Positions 22,349-35,810 are shown, counted from the stretch's first letter. The stretch: 64,000 nucleotides of DNA from Zantedeschia hybrid cultivar (GCA_030544215.1 JARZZO010000004.1:16976501-17040500), one strand, 5' to 3'. Notes: generated from the letters alone by a model not told the origin. Program-made: numbers and translations.

Positions 22349-23590
22349 GGAATAGCACTGAAAGACTAATTCCACATTATAAAAAATAACATAAAATTTT
22401 ACAACAATTCAAACAAAAAGTAAACACTGCTTTGCCGCTATTTTAAAGTATTCAAACACGTTTAACGACACACCAAAAGACCCTTAAGATGCATGTCTCT
22501 TTAAAATGCATAAACAGTATTTACGCCGTCCAGTCTCTCAGCCCATTTCACTCCAACACTCCACGGGCGTTACACAGCAGGTACTTTTTTATAGGGTTTT
22601 TTGTCATATATATCTTCAGAAACAAACGTATAAAATATCCCCAAAATATATTCCTCCGTCAAATGAATTCTAATAGAATATGCTAAAAGAATTTTATAAA
22701 TTCAAAATGCTAAATTTTAATAAATTTAAGAGTATACATGTAAAAATATTCAGAATCTTTTTAACATAGTTAACGGCACTTTGATGGAGGGCATAATTAC
22801 AGTACCTCAAAACTTTTTGAAAGTATTTCATATAATATATGAGAGTTTAAAATATACATACAAATATACCAAAAGTTATATTTTTTAAAAGGTCGGAACC
22901 AGCGGAACCTTCGTCAGACTCAGGTGGTAAGACATCCGAACGTAACGTCCGTCCTTCCCGTGCAATTACAAGGGCACCGTCCTTCCAAAGATTTCTCTCA
23001 CATAACCCACCGTGACCTAGCTATGCTATACGACCAAAATTATCATGTTTCCTCCGGTACATTGGAACAGTGATAAGTTGGATCATATCATTAAACAAAA
23101 AAAGAAAAAAAAAAAGATAACTTGGATCATATCCTCCTTTTGCACACAAAATGTGCTTCATGATCACAATTCACACAAGCAAGCCTTAAGCGAACTGAGA
23201 ACAAGATTTTCTAGACTTCAGAATAAATTTTGGTGTAATCTCTCCGTTGTAGATAGAGTAATTTCGTTATTTTAATAAAATAAAATAAATAAAATACCCT
23301 CATCGGCGTTTACTTATTTTGGAGTCCAAAAGATCTAGTTTTAGTAAAATTTTATCTTTTGACCTATTTCTGACTTCCTCACTGGATGTAAGAATTAGAG
23401 AATGGACATCAATGGTGGTCCTAGTCAATTCTTCTTCTCTTGTAACCTCAAGTTTCTTTTTTCTTTTTTCTTATACTAATGCAACATGTCCTAATTTTTC
23501 ACTTAGAGTTGCAAGCTAAAAACAATTAGGTGACTTTTGAGATGGTCCAAAATGGTTCTGATCCATCATATGAGAAGTTGAGAACATAGA
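22349..23590. other. Intergenic, nothing recognised
   Basis: AT-rich; no supportable gene, promoter or repeat structure seen. Confidence 0.35.
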
Positions 23591-23592
23591 AC

Positions 23593-23920
23593 TTGTTTGC
23601 AGAATAACTTAAACCAGAATAAGATTCTGGATATTTCTTAACCAAGAATAAGAAGTATTTTGATTTGGTAAATTGTTGGTATTCCACCCAAAATAAGTAG
23701 AATTACACTGCGCTATTCCAAATGATTTGGTAGGAATAAGTAGAATAAAGAAGAGAATAAATAGTGGAATAAATAGTTCAAAATATCTATGTTATTCCAC
23801 TTAACCCCTGGTATAACCTATAGCACCCTGGGTTAAGCACTCTCTTCCACCAAAGTGGGTTAAAAGGTTTTAGGAGAATAAAATATCCTATTCAGGACTT
23901 ATTTCACAAACAAAGTGAAG
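23593..23920. mobile_element. Probable MITE rich in AGAATAA words
   Basis: Imperfect inverted ends: TTGTTTGCAGAATAAC on the left, and TTTGTTTGTGAAATAAG on the right in reverse complement. The interior is dominated by AGAATAAG/TTATTCC repeats. The superfamily is not determined. Confidence 0.45.
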
Positions 23921-24885
23921 TTTAGAAGTCAACATATGGTGATGACAATCGCCCAAGATCGATCTCCTTATTAATCCCTTGTCCTAAAGAAACGATGACA
24001 GCCTCATTAAGACAATCGTATTTGATGGCCGATAACAGGGTTATTTTTAATATTTTACATTTAGATCTAACATTAATTTCGTAGTCAACTAAAGATCCAA
24101 AGGATGCATGTCACAAAACACAATTCAATTCTTGCTTATCCCTACAAACAAATATTCTGCACCAGTCCAAATTTCAACCAGAATAGCTCAACTAATCTAC
24201 TATAAGTAAGTAGATGAAGGTTGTGAATACTCGCAAATGGTTGTAATTACCAATGGCATCAAGTGCTTACTTGATGCATCTTTTACTATAAAATATTTTT
24301 GGGCTTCCTAGGGTTTTAGTTGTTTTGTCACTTTGTGGTGAGGATACTAGATTTTGGAAATTGTTTATATTTTTTCCTTTTCTTGCTTCTATCCGAAACC
24401 TCCGACTTACCTTTTTAAAATTAGGAAAAACAAATAGCTATTGCGGGGTTGGGTACTCAACTTCCATCTTTAGTACAGCCCATCAGGGTCCAACTGTAGG
24501 TAGGCCTGCTGATCACCTTCACGGTCCCGCTAAACAGGCCTGTTAAGGTTAGCCTACTGTGTCGGGCAGTACTTGATTTAATTAAGGGTGTTTGAAATTC
24601 GTCCGTTTCAAAGTCATTAATTTTAAAACCACTATTTTTTTACAATTTTAAAATCAAAGTGTATTTTTATTTAGATGTTTATAAAACATATGAAAATGAA
24701 ACAAGGAAATACGCAGGTCGCTGGTTTTAGTTTAAGGTTGGCTTTTCATGCAAACCAAAATAAGGGAATGGTCTTCCAAGTGGGCCCACAAAAGTTTGAC
24801 AATATTTTATTTTACATTAATTCACAATGAGCCAAACAACCGAAATCACTGTAAAACAAAATATTCTTTCAGAATTTATTATTTT

Positions 24886-25461
24886 ACATTTGATTTAGTC
24901 TGGTCCATTTACTGAGTGGGCTGGCCCGTTAAGAGGCGTCCAGGCCTCCTATCGAGGCCCGGTGGATCCTTCGGTCAATAGGCTTGTGTGAATAGATTTC
25001 CGTGAGAGATCTTCAAATCCGAGACGGACCCCAACGTCCTGCGGATGTGGGGTGGCTTCCTGCCGAAGGAAGTCTTTTCCGAATCCTTCTATGATATGTT
25101 GATAAGGGAAATCAGCGCTAGATAAGGAAGCCAAAATCCCCTCCCTCCTGGGGATCGGATCGGGCTTGTCCTATGCGTCCTCCCATCGGACTCTCCGATT
25201 GCCTTGAGCCTGTCCTTATAAAAGGAATTCTCCGATAACCCCAAAAGGTACGTTCTACGCTATATACTTTACCACCAGTGCCTTTTCTCTCTATATTTCT
25301 GTATATTCTGGCTTAGGCATCAGAGAGGGCTCCTCCAGATCACAATTGAGGTCTCCTCTAACCTAGTGTATGTCTTGCAGGAATGGCGAGGAGATTTCTG
25401 TGATTTGAAAGAGCTTCAGCTGTTCGATTCAGATCAGACGAATCTCCGATCCAACAACATT
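24886..25461 (+). mobile_element. Probable solo LTR (566 bp), TSD ACATT
   Basis: The element at 24891-25456 begins TGATTTAGTC and ends CCAACA. It is flanked by ACATT at 24886-24890 and 25457-25461. It holds a promoter-like TATAAAA (25217-25223) at a plausible U3/R position and is GC-richer than its flanks. No internal retroelement genes adjoin it. TG...CA ends plus a 5-bp duplication plus a TATA box make an LTR likely; the family is unknown. Confidence 0.6.
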
Positions 25462-25547
25462 AAAAGATACAACCCTGGACAATGGATTAATCTTCTACAA
25501 CATCTCATGTCATAACTCAGGTTCTTTGCTTACATCTCGAAATATAG

Positions 25548-25820
25548 ATAAGGCTAGAGTTAAACTTGTTGCATTGGTTATCGGTGTTTTTAATTAAAAA
25601 ATATTTTTAAACTTTTTGGAGACCCCTGTTATGCCCTAGATGACCGTACAACCTAATCTCACTGTTCATTTGAGTCGGTTTTTTATTTGTTATCTTTTTT
25701 TGAGTTATTGGAGACCGGATTGTATGGGCATCTAGGTCACGAAGAGGGCTTTAAAAATTAGTTTTAGAAAATAAAATTTTTAATCGATAACACCAACAAC
25801 AAGTTTAACTCATAAGACTA
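25548..25820. mobile_element. MULE-type MITE (255 bp) with 9-bp TSD
   Basis: The element is 25557-25811, with termini GAGTTAAACTTGTTGCATTG and, in reverse complement, GAGTTAAACTTGTTGTTGGT, both followed by a TTATCG word. Flanks ATAAGGCTA (25548-25556) and ATAAGACTA (25812-25820) match at 8 of 9. The terminus aligns with those of the MITEs at 53762 and 63600. Confidence 0.75.
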
Positions 25821-26787
25821 TATCCCGAAATATCGATAAGACTATGTATGAACTTTAGCCTTAGGTATCCCTCTTTCCGAATATCCCTTTTATCTCTCTT
25901 CTTTTGCTTGAAGGACCTCCACCTCTTCTTGCCTCTGCATCTTTCTTTGATCACTCTTATTTGTGGTTGAGCCTAGCACTCAACTCACAGAAGTGCTGCT
26001 CTAGACCTCATTTTTTTGGGTCCAAAGTTGAATCTAGCGCTCAATTCAAAAATGTGAAGCACTCAATCTAGAATGTGAGGACCAGAAGTTCTCATTTTCC
26101 TCAACTGAAAACCCAGTTGAGCACTATATAACATTCTTAAGAGATCAGATGGCTTGTTACCTCTAACCTTCTCATAGTCTTCCAGCTACAACAAAAAGGC
26201 AAAAGGAGTGGAGAGGACTTCTAAGTGTGGCTTACATTCCTTATTAGCAACTCCTGCATAATAAATCTTTGATAGTCTTCTCAATCCGAAACATCATATA
26301 TAGATGCAATGACTCCATAGTTTAGACGCAACAAATATCTATTTAATTTATAAAGAGATGTAATTATTTGGAAAACCATAGCTTTCATGTATTATGTAGC
26401 ATAATACAATTTTTTTTCTTTCTCAAAATAAAATTTTAAAACTAATGTTTTTTTTTCGAATTAAATAATAAAAAACAAATCTCTCTCTCTTTTGCACTAG
26501 ATGGCGAAGGGGGACCTTGTGGGTGGGTGGCACATTGCGTTATCAACTTAAGAATCATTGATTAGAGATAAATGCCTTTTTACAATTATTTATTTAAAAA
26601 ATCTTAAATATTAATATTATTTCTAAAGATTCTTTCGTAGATAGCATATACTACTTACTTTTCTGCCTCTGTGTGTAACATGTTCCTACTTTCCACCAGG
26701 TGTCATGTTATTAGCAGTTGTAAAGGAAAGAGTGGCTTGTAATACGTGGGGTGCGACAGTTGTCTGATTGGGTTTGATGGGCAGCAA
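25821..26787. other. Intergenic, nothing recognised
   Basis: No supportable gene. Between 25.95 and 26.12 kb phrases such as GAGC(C/G)TAGCACTCAACTCA and AATCTAGCGCTCAATTCA recur, a small local duplication. Confidence 0.4.
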
Positions 26788-27665
26788 TCTATCTATCTAA
26801 TATTACTAAGTAGGAATAGAGGGATAACTACCCATGGAAGGAGAAGGCAACATTCCCCATTTTCACTTCTCTCCAGTTTTCACCTTATATTGAGAAAAAA
26901 ATGGAGAGAAATTAATCTACCCATTAACCACCCACACAGCTTCACCCATCCGATTTCATCCCACACCTAACTATTGACAGATAAAGCTTTGAGAGATGGT
27001 TAGAGAGTTTTGAATTTTAAAAACTCTGATCCCATAGTTTTGATTTTTAAAACTTCCAATCTGCCTCCAATTTCTCAGGTAATCTATCTAATATTACTAA
27101 GTGCGAATAGAGAGATAACTACCTATGGAAGGAGAAGGTAGCATTCCCCGTTTTCACTTCTCTCCATTTTTCACCTTATATTGAGAAAAAATTGGAGAGA
27201 AATTACTCTACCCATTAACCACCCACGTAGCTTCACCCATCCGGTTTCTTCCCACACCTAACTACCGGCAGATAAAAGGTTTGAGAGATGGTTAGAGAGT
27301 TTTTAATTTTAAAAACTCTAATCCCATAGTTTTGAATTTTAAAACTTCCAATCTGCCTCCAGTTTCTCACGTAATCTATCTAATATTACTAAGCGGGAAT
27401 AGAGAGATAACTACCAACAGAAGGATAATGCAGCATTCCTCGTTTTCACTTCTCTCCATTTTTCACCTTATATTGAGAAAAAAATGGAGAGAAATTACTT
27501 TACCCATTTACCACCCACGTAGCTTCACCCATCCAGTTTCCTCTCACACCTAACTACCGACAGATAAAGCTTTGAGAGATTGTTAGAGAGTTTTTAATTT
27601 TAAAAATTCTGATCTCATAGTTTTGAATTTTAAAACTTCCAATCTGTCTCCAGTTTCTCACGTAA
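26788..27665 (+). repeat. Helitron 5' terminus in three tandem copies (~291 bp each)
   Basis: Units begin at the word TCTATCTAATATTACTAAG at 26792, 27083 and 27375, and the third stops near 27665. Each contains the same order: GAATAGAG.GATAACTACC, a TTTCACTTCTCTCC block, CACCCACGTAGC or CACCCACACAGC, and ATTTTTAAAA with CTCCAGTTTCTC-like ends. Copies differ by scattered substitutions (roughly 90% alike by eye). Unit 1 carries an extra TCTA at the element's outer end. Confidence 0.9.
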
Positions 27666-28600
27666 TAGAACCAAACTACCCACCCATAAATTCTCACGCA
27701 AGGTTATCTGGAGTTCGATTTTTTATCTGTTATGCAACCATTAACCTCCTCTCACACAAGCACTAATCTCCCTCTCCTACCCATATCTTCTGACATTAGG
27801 TGCTTGAGAACTCTTACACATAGGTGGGAGCAATGAGCATGGTGGCATTCTACGTCTAGGACTGTGGCAGGTGAGTGACGGTGAAGGTTGTCCTATATAG
27901 AAAAATAATAAAGTTTACCCCTCTCTTCTTACATCTTTTCACCCATACTATTTTTACATCTTTTTCTTCTTTGTTGCAGATGCTTACTTACTATCATACA
28001 CAGGGAGCGAACAAAACGGTATTAAACTACAACATCGAGGGACCTTTGTTGCCACCATCAACTTGCTCCACCTTAACTAGGTCTGATATCCTTCCCCACT
28101 CTATGTTTCTTTCAAATTGGATTTCTATGCTTATTGTTTCAATATCTTCTTTGTTTGTACATGTTATCATTAAGCTTTTGTGTGTTTGATGAACGGGAAG
28201 TGATGAAGATGAAAGTATTCCGATATGTTCGAGGATTGCATTGTGTGCACCCGCATTATCACAAATAGAATATTGATTGATCAACTCCTAAAACTATTAT
28301 TATTCATGGTTATAATGATCAGAGGGTATTTCTTGGCTTTGAAAATTTGTATCTTTGTCCACAAACTATTCATGTTTTAACTTTTTCTTTTTTGTTGAAG
28401 TGAAAATTCTTTGTATCTTTTTCTTTTAATATGATAAAATTAGATTTTTAATGATGAGAAAGTTCTTATTCTTACATCTTTTCTTTGGCGTAACACTCAA
28501 ACTTTTTATCAAATTTTAAAGTTCCATGTTTCTTCAATCCTTAAGATAGATAAAGGTACCCTCTCGCTTAGAAAATAAGGTTGCCGATTTCTTTTAATCC
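27666..28600 (+). other. Helitron 5' segment before Rep, no recognised gene
   Basis: T-rich sequence between the 5' repeats and the first Rep homology. Short open frames here (for example 27875-28189) carry no recognised motif. It may hold the Helitron promoter and first exons that decayed. Confidence 0.4.
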
Positions 28601-28639
28601 TTCTTTATAATATTCATGTCGTTGTTTCTTTAAAATATA

Positions 28640-31600
28640 CATAATGTGCAATTTATTGAAAGTTGGTTTGACAAAATTATCACAAAATTAGTTCATTATT
28701 GCCGCAACCTGGTGATACACTCAAATTTACTCAGTTATATATTTATGATACTGAACATGAAATACATAATTGAATCAGATGTCTTCAAAGAGATGGCTAT
28801 CTATTTTCAATTGAAGAGGTTTTGTTAATCTTACATAACATGTTGAATGAGGTCAATCTTTATGTCTCAATTTTCAGATCGGCAAGAGATCTGATTAGAG
28901 AAAGAGGAGATTCAGTAGATTTATACATACGTATGGTTGACAATAGAGGTAGAAGACAGTATGTTCGTCCAATTGGAAATGGAGTTACTATTTTAATGGT
29001 TGGTGATGAATCTGAATGTGTACATGGTAGAAATATAATTGTTCATCGCATTCGTGGACAACTGCAAAGAATAAAAGAGACACATCCGTATTATATTCCA
29101 TTACAATATCCATTGTTATTTTCTTTTGGTGAGATGGATGGTCAACAAGTCTTCATTATGTAAACGACAGATTCACAAAGAAAAAAATACCTTTCATTAC
29201 AATTAGAGAATTTAATGCATTTATGCTACAATTTCGATCATGTGAGGGACATATATTATTACAAGGTGGTCGTCTTTTTCAACAATATGTCGTTGATAGC
29301 TATGCTGCTATTGAGTAAGAAAGGTTAAATTATGTACGTCATAATGAAGATAAATTGCTAGTTGTAATGTTATGTGGATTACAAGATATAATAACAGCTG
29401 GTGAAAGTAATTCTAATGTTGTTGCTAGGCGCTTCATACTACCTTTATCATTTTATGGTGGTTCACTACATATGTATCAAAATTATCAAGATGCGATGGC
29501 TATTTGTCATGAGACTGGTATACCAGACTTTTTTATAACTTTACTTGCAATCCAGATTTGTTTGAAATAAAGGAATCATTGAAAGCTCCGTCAAGTCAGA
29601 AAATGAAAGATAGGCCAGACATTGTTGGCAGAATTTTTCATATCAAACTGCAACAATTTTCAGATGATGTCAAGCACAAGCTATTCAAGAATGTCCTTGT
29701 AGGTATGATTATTCTTAATAGTTATTTATATTTAATTAATTAATTAATTATTTTTTACAAAATTTCATGTCATAGAATTTCAAAAAAAGGGATTGCCACA
29801 TGTACATTTATTAGTTATTGTTCGTGAGCAAGATAAAGTTAGGTATGCAGAAGATATAGATTCAATCATTTCTGCAGAGTTGGTAGATAAAGAATATGAT
29901 CCAGAAGCCTATGAAGTTGTTGTAAATTTCATAACACATGAACCTTGCGGTCTTTTAAATCTCAATTCTCCATGCATGAACGATAAAATTTGCAGTAAAA
30001 GATTTTCAAAAGTATTTTCTTCTGAAACAATATTTGATGATAGATGTTTGTACAGTATCGAATGAGAGATGATGATCACACTGCAGTTAAAAATAATATT
30101 GAATTTGACAATCGATAGGTTGTACCATATAATCTAGATTTATTGATTCGATTCAATGCACACATCAATGCGGAGATTATTGGTCAGTCGAAAATTTTTA
30201 AATACCTTTGTTATGTCAATAAAGGACAAGATCGAGCAATAATTATTGAGGATAACAATATTACAAATGTTTCTAATGCACAAATAGGTTTTAAAGAGAT
30301 AGATGAAATATACCAACACATAGATTGTCGATATATTTTCTCAATCAAAGCATGTTGGAGAATACTTGAATTTGATTTGTTTAGTCACTATCCATCAGTT
30401 AAAAGGTTGTCATATCATTGTGAGAATAAACAAAATGTTATTTATAGGGATGAAGGCTTATTGCAAGATGTTGTTTGAAGATCAAACATTGGGATAACAA
30501 AACTAAGAACATGGTTTAGAGCGAACTTGATGTTTGAGGAAGCTCGACAATATACTTTTGTAGAGTTTCCTAAATATTTTGTTTGAAACAATAAAAACAA
30601 AGAGTGGGTAAGGAGAAAGAAACGTAGATCTATTGGGAGATTGCACTATGCACATCTTTCTTCAGATGGGAGATTTTACTTGAGAATACTTCTACATGTT
30701 GTTTGTGATGCAAGATCATTTCATGATTTGAAAAAATTACATAACTATATCTATCCAACTTTCAAAGTAGTTTGTGTAGTTCGGAGTTTGTTAGATGATG
30801 ATAATGAGTGCCATGAAATGTTAACAGAGGCTTCAGTTTGGGTGACATGATACTAATTGAGACATATGTTTGCGTCTATGTTATTATTCCGTGAGATCAT
30901 AAATCCTTTTGAACTATAAGAGAAACATTGAGAAGATTAACAGATGATTTGTAAATGAAGTTACGAAGACAAGTATGTGATTCATTAATAGTCCTGATAG
31001 AAGAACAATTGAGGAACAATGCACTCTTTGAGATTGAACAAATTTTTAATGATAATGGAAAGTGTCTACGTGATTTTCAATGTATGCCATTTCCAAGAAT
31101 AGAGACTAATGAATCTATACATAACAGGTTGATATATGAAGAAATGATGTATGATGGTCAATCTACATCTGTTGAATTTGATATCTTGTTTTCTCTATTA
31201 AATGAAGAGCAAACAAAGGTGTATGAATTAGTCATTGAATCATGTTTTAATAATAGAGGAGGATTATTCTTCGTGTATGAAAGTGGTACATAGGGAAGAC
31301 ATTCATATGGAGAACACTAATTACAAAGTTAAGATTAGAAAAAATGATTGTTCTGTCTGTAGCATCCTGTGGTATTGCAGTTTTGTTACTTCCTGGTGGT
31401 AGAACGACACACTCAAGATTTAAGATTTCTTTGAACTTAATAGAAATATCAACATGTAATATCAATCAACAGTTACAATTATATGAGCTAATACAAAGAG
31501 CAAAAGTGATTATTTGGGATGAAACATCGTTATGTATTTTGAAGTAGTTGATCGAACTTTTAAAAGTTTGTTGAAGTTCAGATCTCCTAATGTATGTCAA

Positions 31601-32645
31601 GAAGTCTTTGATAGTAAAACTATTGTTTAGAATGTGATTTTAGACAAATACTCCATGTCATTAAAAAGGGTGGAAGGGAAGAGACTGTCATCTTCTTTAC
31701 AAAGATCTGAACTTTGGAAATATTGTCGCATCTTCTATTTGACTATTAACATGAGATTTTAAAGTTCATATACTTCAGAAGATATGAATTTAAAAGATAA
31801 AGTATTTGCATAATGGATTTTGAAGCTCAGAGAGTGAAAATTTGAAGCATTTGTAATGTCAGACGACATCGAACCCGATTACATATAAAGCCAGATGACA
31901 TACTTCTTCTTAAAGATAGAAACTCTATTCATGATTTAATTGAACATATGTATCTAAATATTTATAAGAAGTATAAAGATTGGAGGTATTTACAACAATG
32001 TGGTATTTTGGCACCAACAAATGAAGATGTTGATTGGATAAATGATAAAATCTTATCACTAATTCTTGGAGAAGTTATAAATTTATTAAGCGTTAACATA
32101 ATTGATTCAGTAAATGAACAAGGGATTGGCCATGGTGTATAGCTATAAGAATTTCTCAACTCCTTGAAATTCAGTGGAATACCAAATTATTCTTGCATTT
32201 GAAAGATGGTGTACTTATAATCTTGATGAGAAATTTAAATCAAGTAAATGGACTTTGTAATGGCACACAGTTGATTCTTCAAAAATTGGGAAAGAAAGTG
32301 ATGGAAGCTAAAATTATTACAGATAGAAATATCGATAATGTTGTATATATTCCAAGGATTATTATGTCAACTACTGATGTTCATTAGCTTTTTACGTTAA
32401 AGAGGAGACCATTTCAAATCAAACTTGTATTTTCAATAACGATTAACAAAAGTCAAGGACCCACATTAGATACTGTTGGGCTATACCTTCGAAGTCTAAT
32501 TTTTACACATAGCCAACTATATGTTGCAGTATTTAGAGCAACTACAAGTGAAGGACTACACATATGAATTCATGACAAAGATGGTCAGCCTATTTTATAT
32601 ACAAGAAATGTTGTCTTCAAAGAAGTGTTCGATCAATTACAATAA
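28640..32645 (+). pseudogene. Helitron Rep/Pif1-like helicase, broken into many frames
   Basis: The HUH nickase-helicase that nicks and unwinds during rolling-circle transposition. Parts in order: QNYHKISSLLPQPGD and QLYIYDTEHEIHN (28.66-28.78 kb); SARDLIRERGDSVDL (28.88 kb); LPLSFYGG...YQDAMAI (29.43-29.51 kb); the HUH motif PHVHLL (about 29793); VNFITHEPCG; FKYLCYVNKGQDRA, the Y2 region (30.2 kb); the helicase N-part NEEQTKVYELV (31.2 kb); Walker A ESGT...GKT split by a frameshift (31.28-31.31 kb); Walker B VIIWDET (31.5 kb); and the C-terminal INKSQGPTLDTVGLYL (32.45 kb) to VVFKEVFDQLQ. The Y2 region reads Y-L-C-Y where the family normally has Y-x-x-x-Y, so one residue is missing. At least ten stops or frame changes. 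Confidence 0.88.
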
Positions 32646-33356
32646 TTTGTATACAAGTAGATATATAAAGTTTGTTTATTTATAATTATGATATTTATAT
32701 TTCTTATAATATTATTATGTTAACTTAATGTACATGAAACTCAAAAGGTTGAAATTGAAGGAAACTGATTAAAAAATGTTAAAATTTAAGGAAACTGATC
32801 AGATACGCTAAGAACTTATTCACAATATGAAAGAAAAAGATTCCTTTCCGGTGGTAGTAAGTTCACCATCATTTATAAACCTGTCAGTAGGAGAGTAGAT
32901 TATTTCTATACACATTTAATACGACATGTATTATTTTGTTTACTTTCCTTTGTAACGTTAATTCTTTAGATTTATTGTTACTCTAACTGGATAGTTTGTT
33001 TGTATAACATATAAGAAAAATAATACTAGTTGAGAATGACATAAATGAAGGCCATTTTTATAGTCAATAAGTTCATTGCTTTATACAAAATTTACTTTTA
33101 TTATAAAATCATCAATACTATAAAATTATTTTCTTAAACTAACCTCTTTATTTTATACTTCAAATTGGAGGTGCTCAATGAATGAAGATTCATATGCAAA
33201 TAAGTTGAAAAAGTTGATATATTGTTTTAGTAATCGTACTTTTTGGTAATAAATTATCTAAACTAATGTTATATTGTGATACCTATTTTGATGAATTTTA
33301 ATTCATAATATCATTTTTATACTTATTGACTATAGTCTTTGTCATTTATAACTAGG

Positions 33357-35430
33357 ATGATGAACATAGAATATGCATCTTTGTATGTCTTAAATCGTTA
33401 TAAAAACAGATGGAACATAGAGTGCAGATTAATTAAGTTGCTTGGTATAGGAAAGTTCAGAGGTATTCGTCTAAGAATTATTTGGAGAATGATTTTTATA
33501 GACAAAGAAGTGTAAGACTTGATTATTTTATCTTTGTTAATTATAAATATATTTATTTGTATGATATATAATGAATAATGAATATTTTATATTTGTACAG
33601 GATTTTCAAATGCAAGTATGTACCTATAACGAGAATATTGTTCATTTGAAGTCGATCTTCAAAGAAGGAAACATATATCGACTTCGAGGAGTCGAAGTCA
33701 AGCTAAATTTAGACCCTATCAAATTGGTTGATTATGATTATCAATTGTTGTTGACAGATAATGTAATTATTGACCTTAAGATTCAAGATTGACCAAGTAT
33801 CACTTATTGTGCATACAATTTTACTCAATTGTGTCATTTGAAGAATTCTATTAAAACAAATTATGTTATAAGTAATGTAAGTTCCTTTATTTTTGAAGTT
33901 ATTTCAGTTAATATTTAACTTTTTTAACACCAAGAAACATACATTAAACAGATTTTTGGGGATAATTACTTTTATTGGGCCTGAGATAACTGTAAGAACG
34001 ATGTACGGTGAAAATTCAGTGAAACGAGATATCATAATCATGGATAAGAAGTAAGAAAAAATCTATATACTTTGTTTTTAGGGTGTTTTAATTTGTATAC
34101 TTATCATAATTTACTGTTAAAATAGTTTGATTCCTGTCACTTTGACATTATGGGGAGAATTTGTAAGAGAAGAAGCCAATATTTTACTTCAAGATGTCAC
34201 ATGCAAACCAATTATTTTGGATCTTGGGATCAAGGCAACTACATATATAGGTATGCATAATTTCTATTTGAAATAAAAATTTATACTTCTAAAATTTAGT
34301 TACTATGTTATTCTTCAATATTATAGGTGGCTTTTTAAGTATAGTGGATTTTTCTATTTTAAGAATCAATCCAGATATTAAAGAAGCATTTAGACTTTTC
34401 TCTTAGTGAGTGTATATACTTAGTTATGTGATGCTATCACGTATATTTCCTTAATGCATATTTTTTATTTTTACAGGATAAATACTGATGTAAGAGCAAA
34501 GAGGATGGTCAAAAAAATTAATTCACTGGGATTTCGTGTGAATGTCTTACTGATATCAAAACATATGTTTATAAAGGATCTTTCACACATACGATGAAGT
34601 CTTTCATTACAAGTATATATATATATATATATAGTCATTAACTTCTTAATTTAACATATTTTATCAATTTTTGCAATCACCATATATCCAATCACTTTGT
34701 TACGTGACCTACATTTAACATGACACATCACTGTGGTCCAAATCCTGCAAAAATTGTAAACGAAAAATTCTTGAAATAGAAGGACAAAAAAAGTGCTTAA
34801 TGTGTAACATTGAAGAACTAAAAAACACACTAAGATATTTATTTTTCAAAGTAACATTATTAAAATTTTAGATGTTTATACTAATTATTATATTTAAGAT
34901 TTCTGTTTCGAGTGCATACAAATGATACAATTGAAAAGATTAAATTAACATTGTTTGATAAAGAAACAGAAACTGAAATTATTATTAGAAAGTCCGTAAA
35001 TGAATTCAATGCAATGCTCTTAGAGGTAAATATGTGCATGCCATGATTTTGTAAGTAAATATTTTAAAAAATTAAATTTAACTTTTACATACTTTATTTT
35101 AATCTTATTTCCCTTTTAGGATGATGGTCTAAGAAAAGTTGAAGCATATATTTCATTACATTTATGGGACAGATACATATTCATTTTAGAAATGGAAAAA
35201 CTTTTTGGATAATCCTCATAAATGTTTGGAATTCCAGTTTATGATATTTTTGAGGTAGACATTATTGAGGAGACTCATTATCTTCTAAATGAAATTACGA
35301 ACATGAAAAATTCGGTTGTACAAGTGAGTGATGATTTTCAGCTTTCTTGATCATTGATATCTCTTATACACACTATAATATAATGATCTAATATCTCTTT
35401 GCAGGAGAACGAAGTAAATATCTTAGTGTA
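33357..35430 (+). pseudogene. RPA70-like ssDNA-binding protein of the Helitron (multi-exon pseudogene)
   Basis: Helitrons of plants often carry a replication protein A large-subunit homologue that binds single-stranded DNA. Exon 1 (33357-33509) encodes RYKNRWNIECRLIKLLGIG...MIFIDKE. Donor GAA|GTGTAAG and acceptor TTGTACAG|GATTTT (33600/33601) join it in frame to DFQMQVCTYNENI...FKEGNIYRLRGVEV (first OB fold). An in-frame TGA at 33790-33792 breaks it. Later blocks: EITVRTMYGEN (34.0 kb), VTLWGEFV (34.15 kb), INPDIKEAF (34.37 kb), a zinc ribbon C-K-N-C-x13-C-L-M-C (34.75-34.81 kb), and FRVHTNDTIEKIKLTLFD (34.91 kb). Most blocks are bordered by GT/AG sites. A (TA)n run lies at 34614-34633. Confidence 0.82.
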
Positions 35431-35810
35431 ACATATGCTTCTATTTGGATGATTTGCCAATTGTAGCTTTAATGTTAATTTATTTTAACTATTTTTTAAT
35501 TAATTGAGACCTTATATATATGGATGTTATCATATTATCTGAAGTTGAAATATTTTTATTTTTTTAGTATGTTGGAACAATAGTTTTGACGTCAGTTTAG
35601 CTCAATGTTATCTTTGTTTTTTTTTTAAAGAATGTCTTTGCACGTGATCAAATAAAAATAAAATGATAAATTACCTTTTCAAAAAATTCTTTTGTTTACA
35701 AAAAGTAAAAAATAAAAAATAAAAATAAAGATTTTCTTCTTAAAAACCTTGTTTTTAATTAATTTTATTTAATTCTTTCCTCTTGTTTTCACTCGAATTA
35801 TTTTCCTTTC

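Noticed and set aside
26788..27665. Regular direct repeats considered as CRISPR-like or satellite
   Set aside because: Units are ~291 bp with no spacers, sit in a plant genome, and start with the Helitron terminus.
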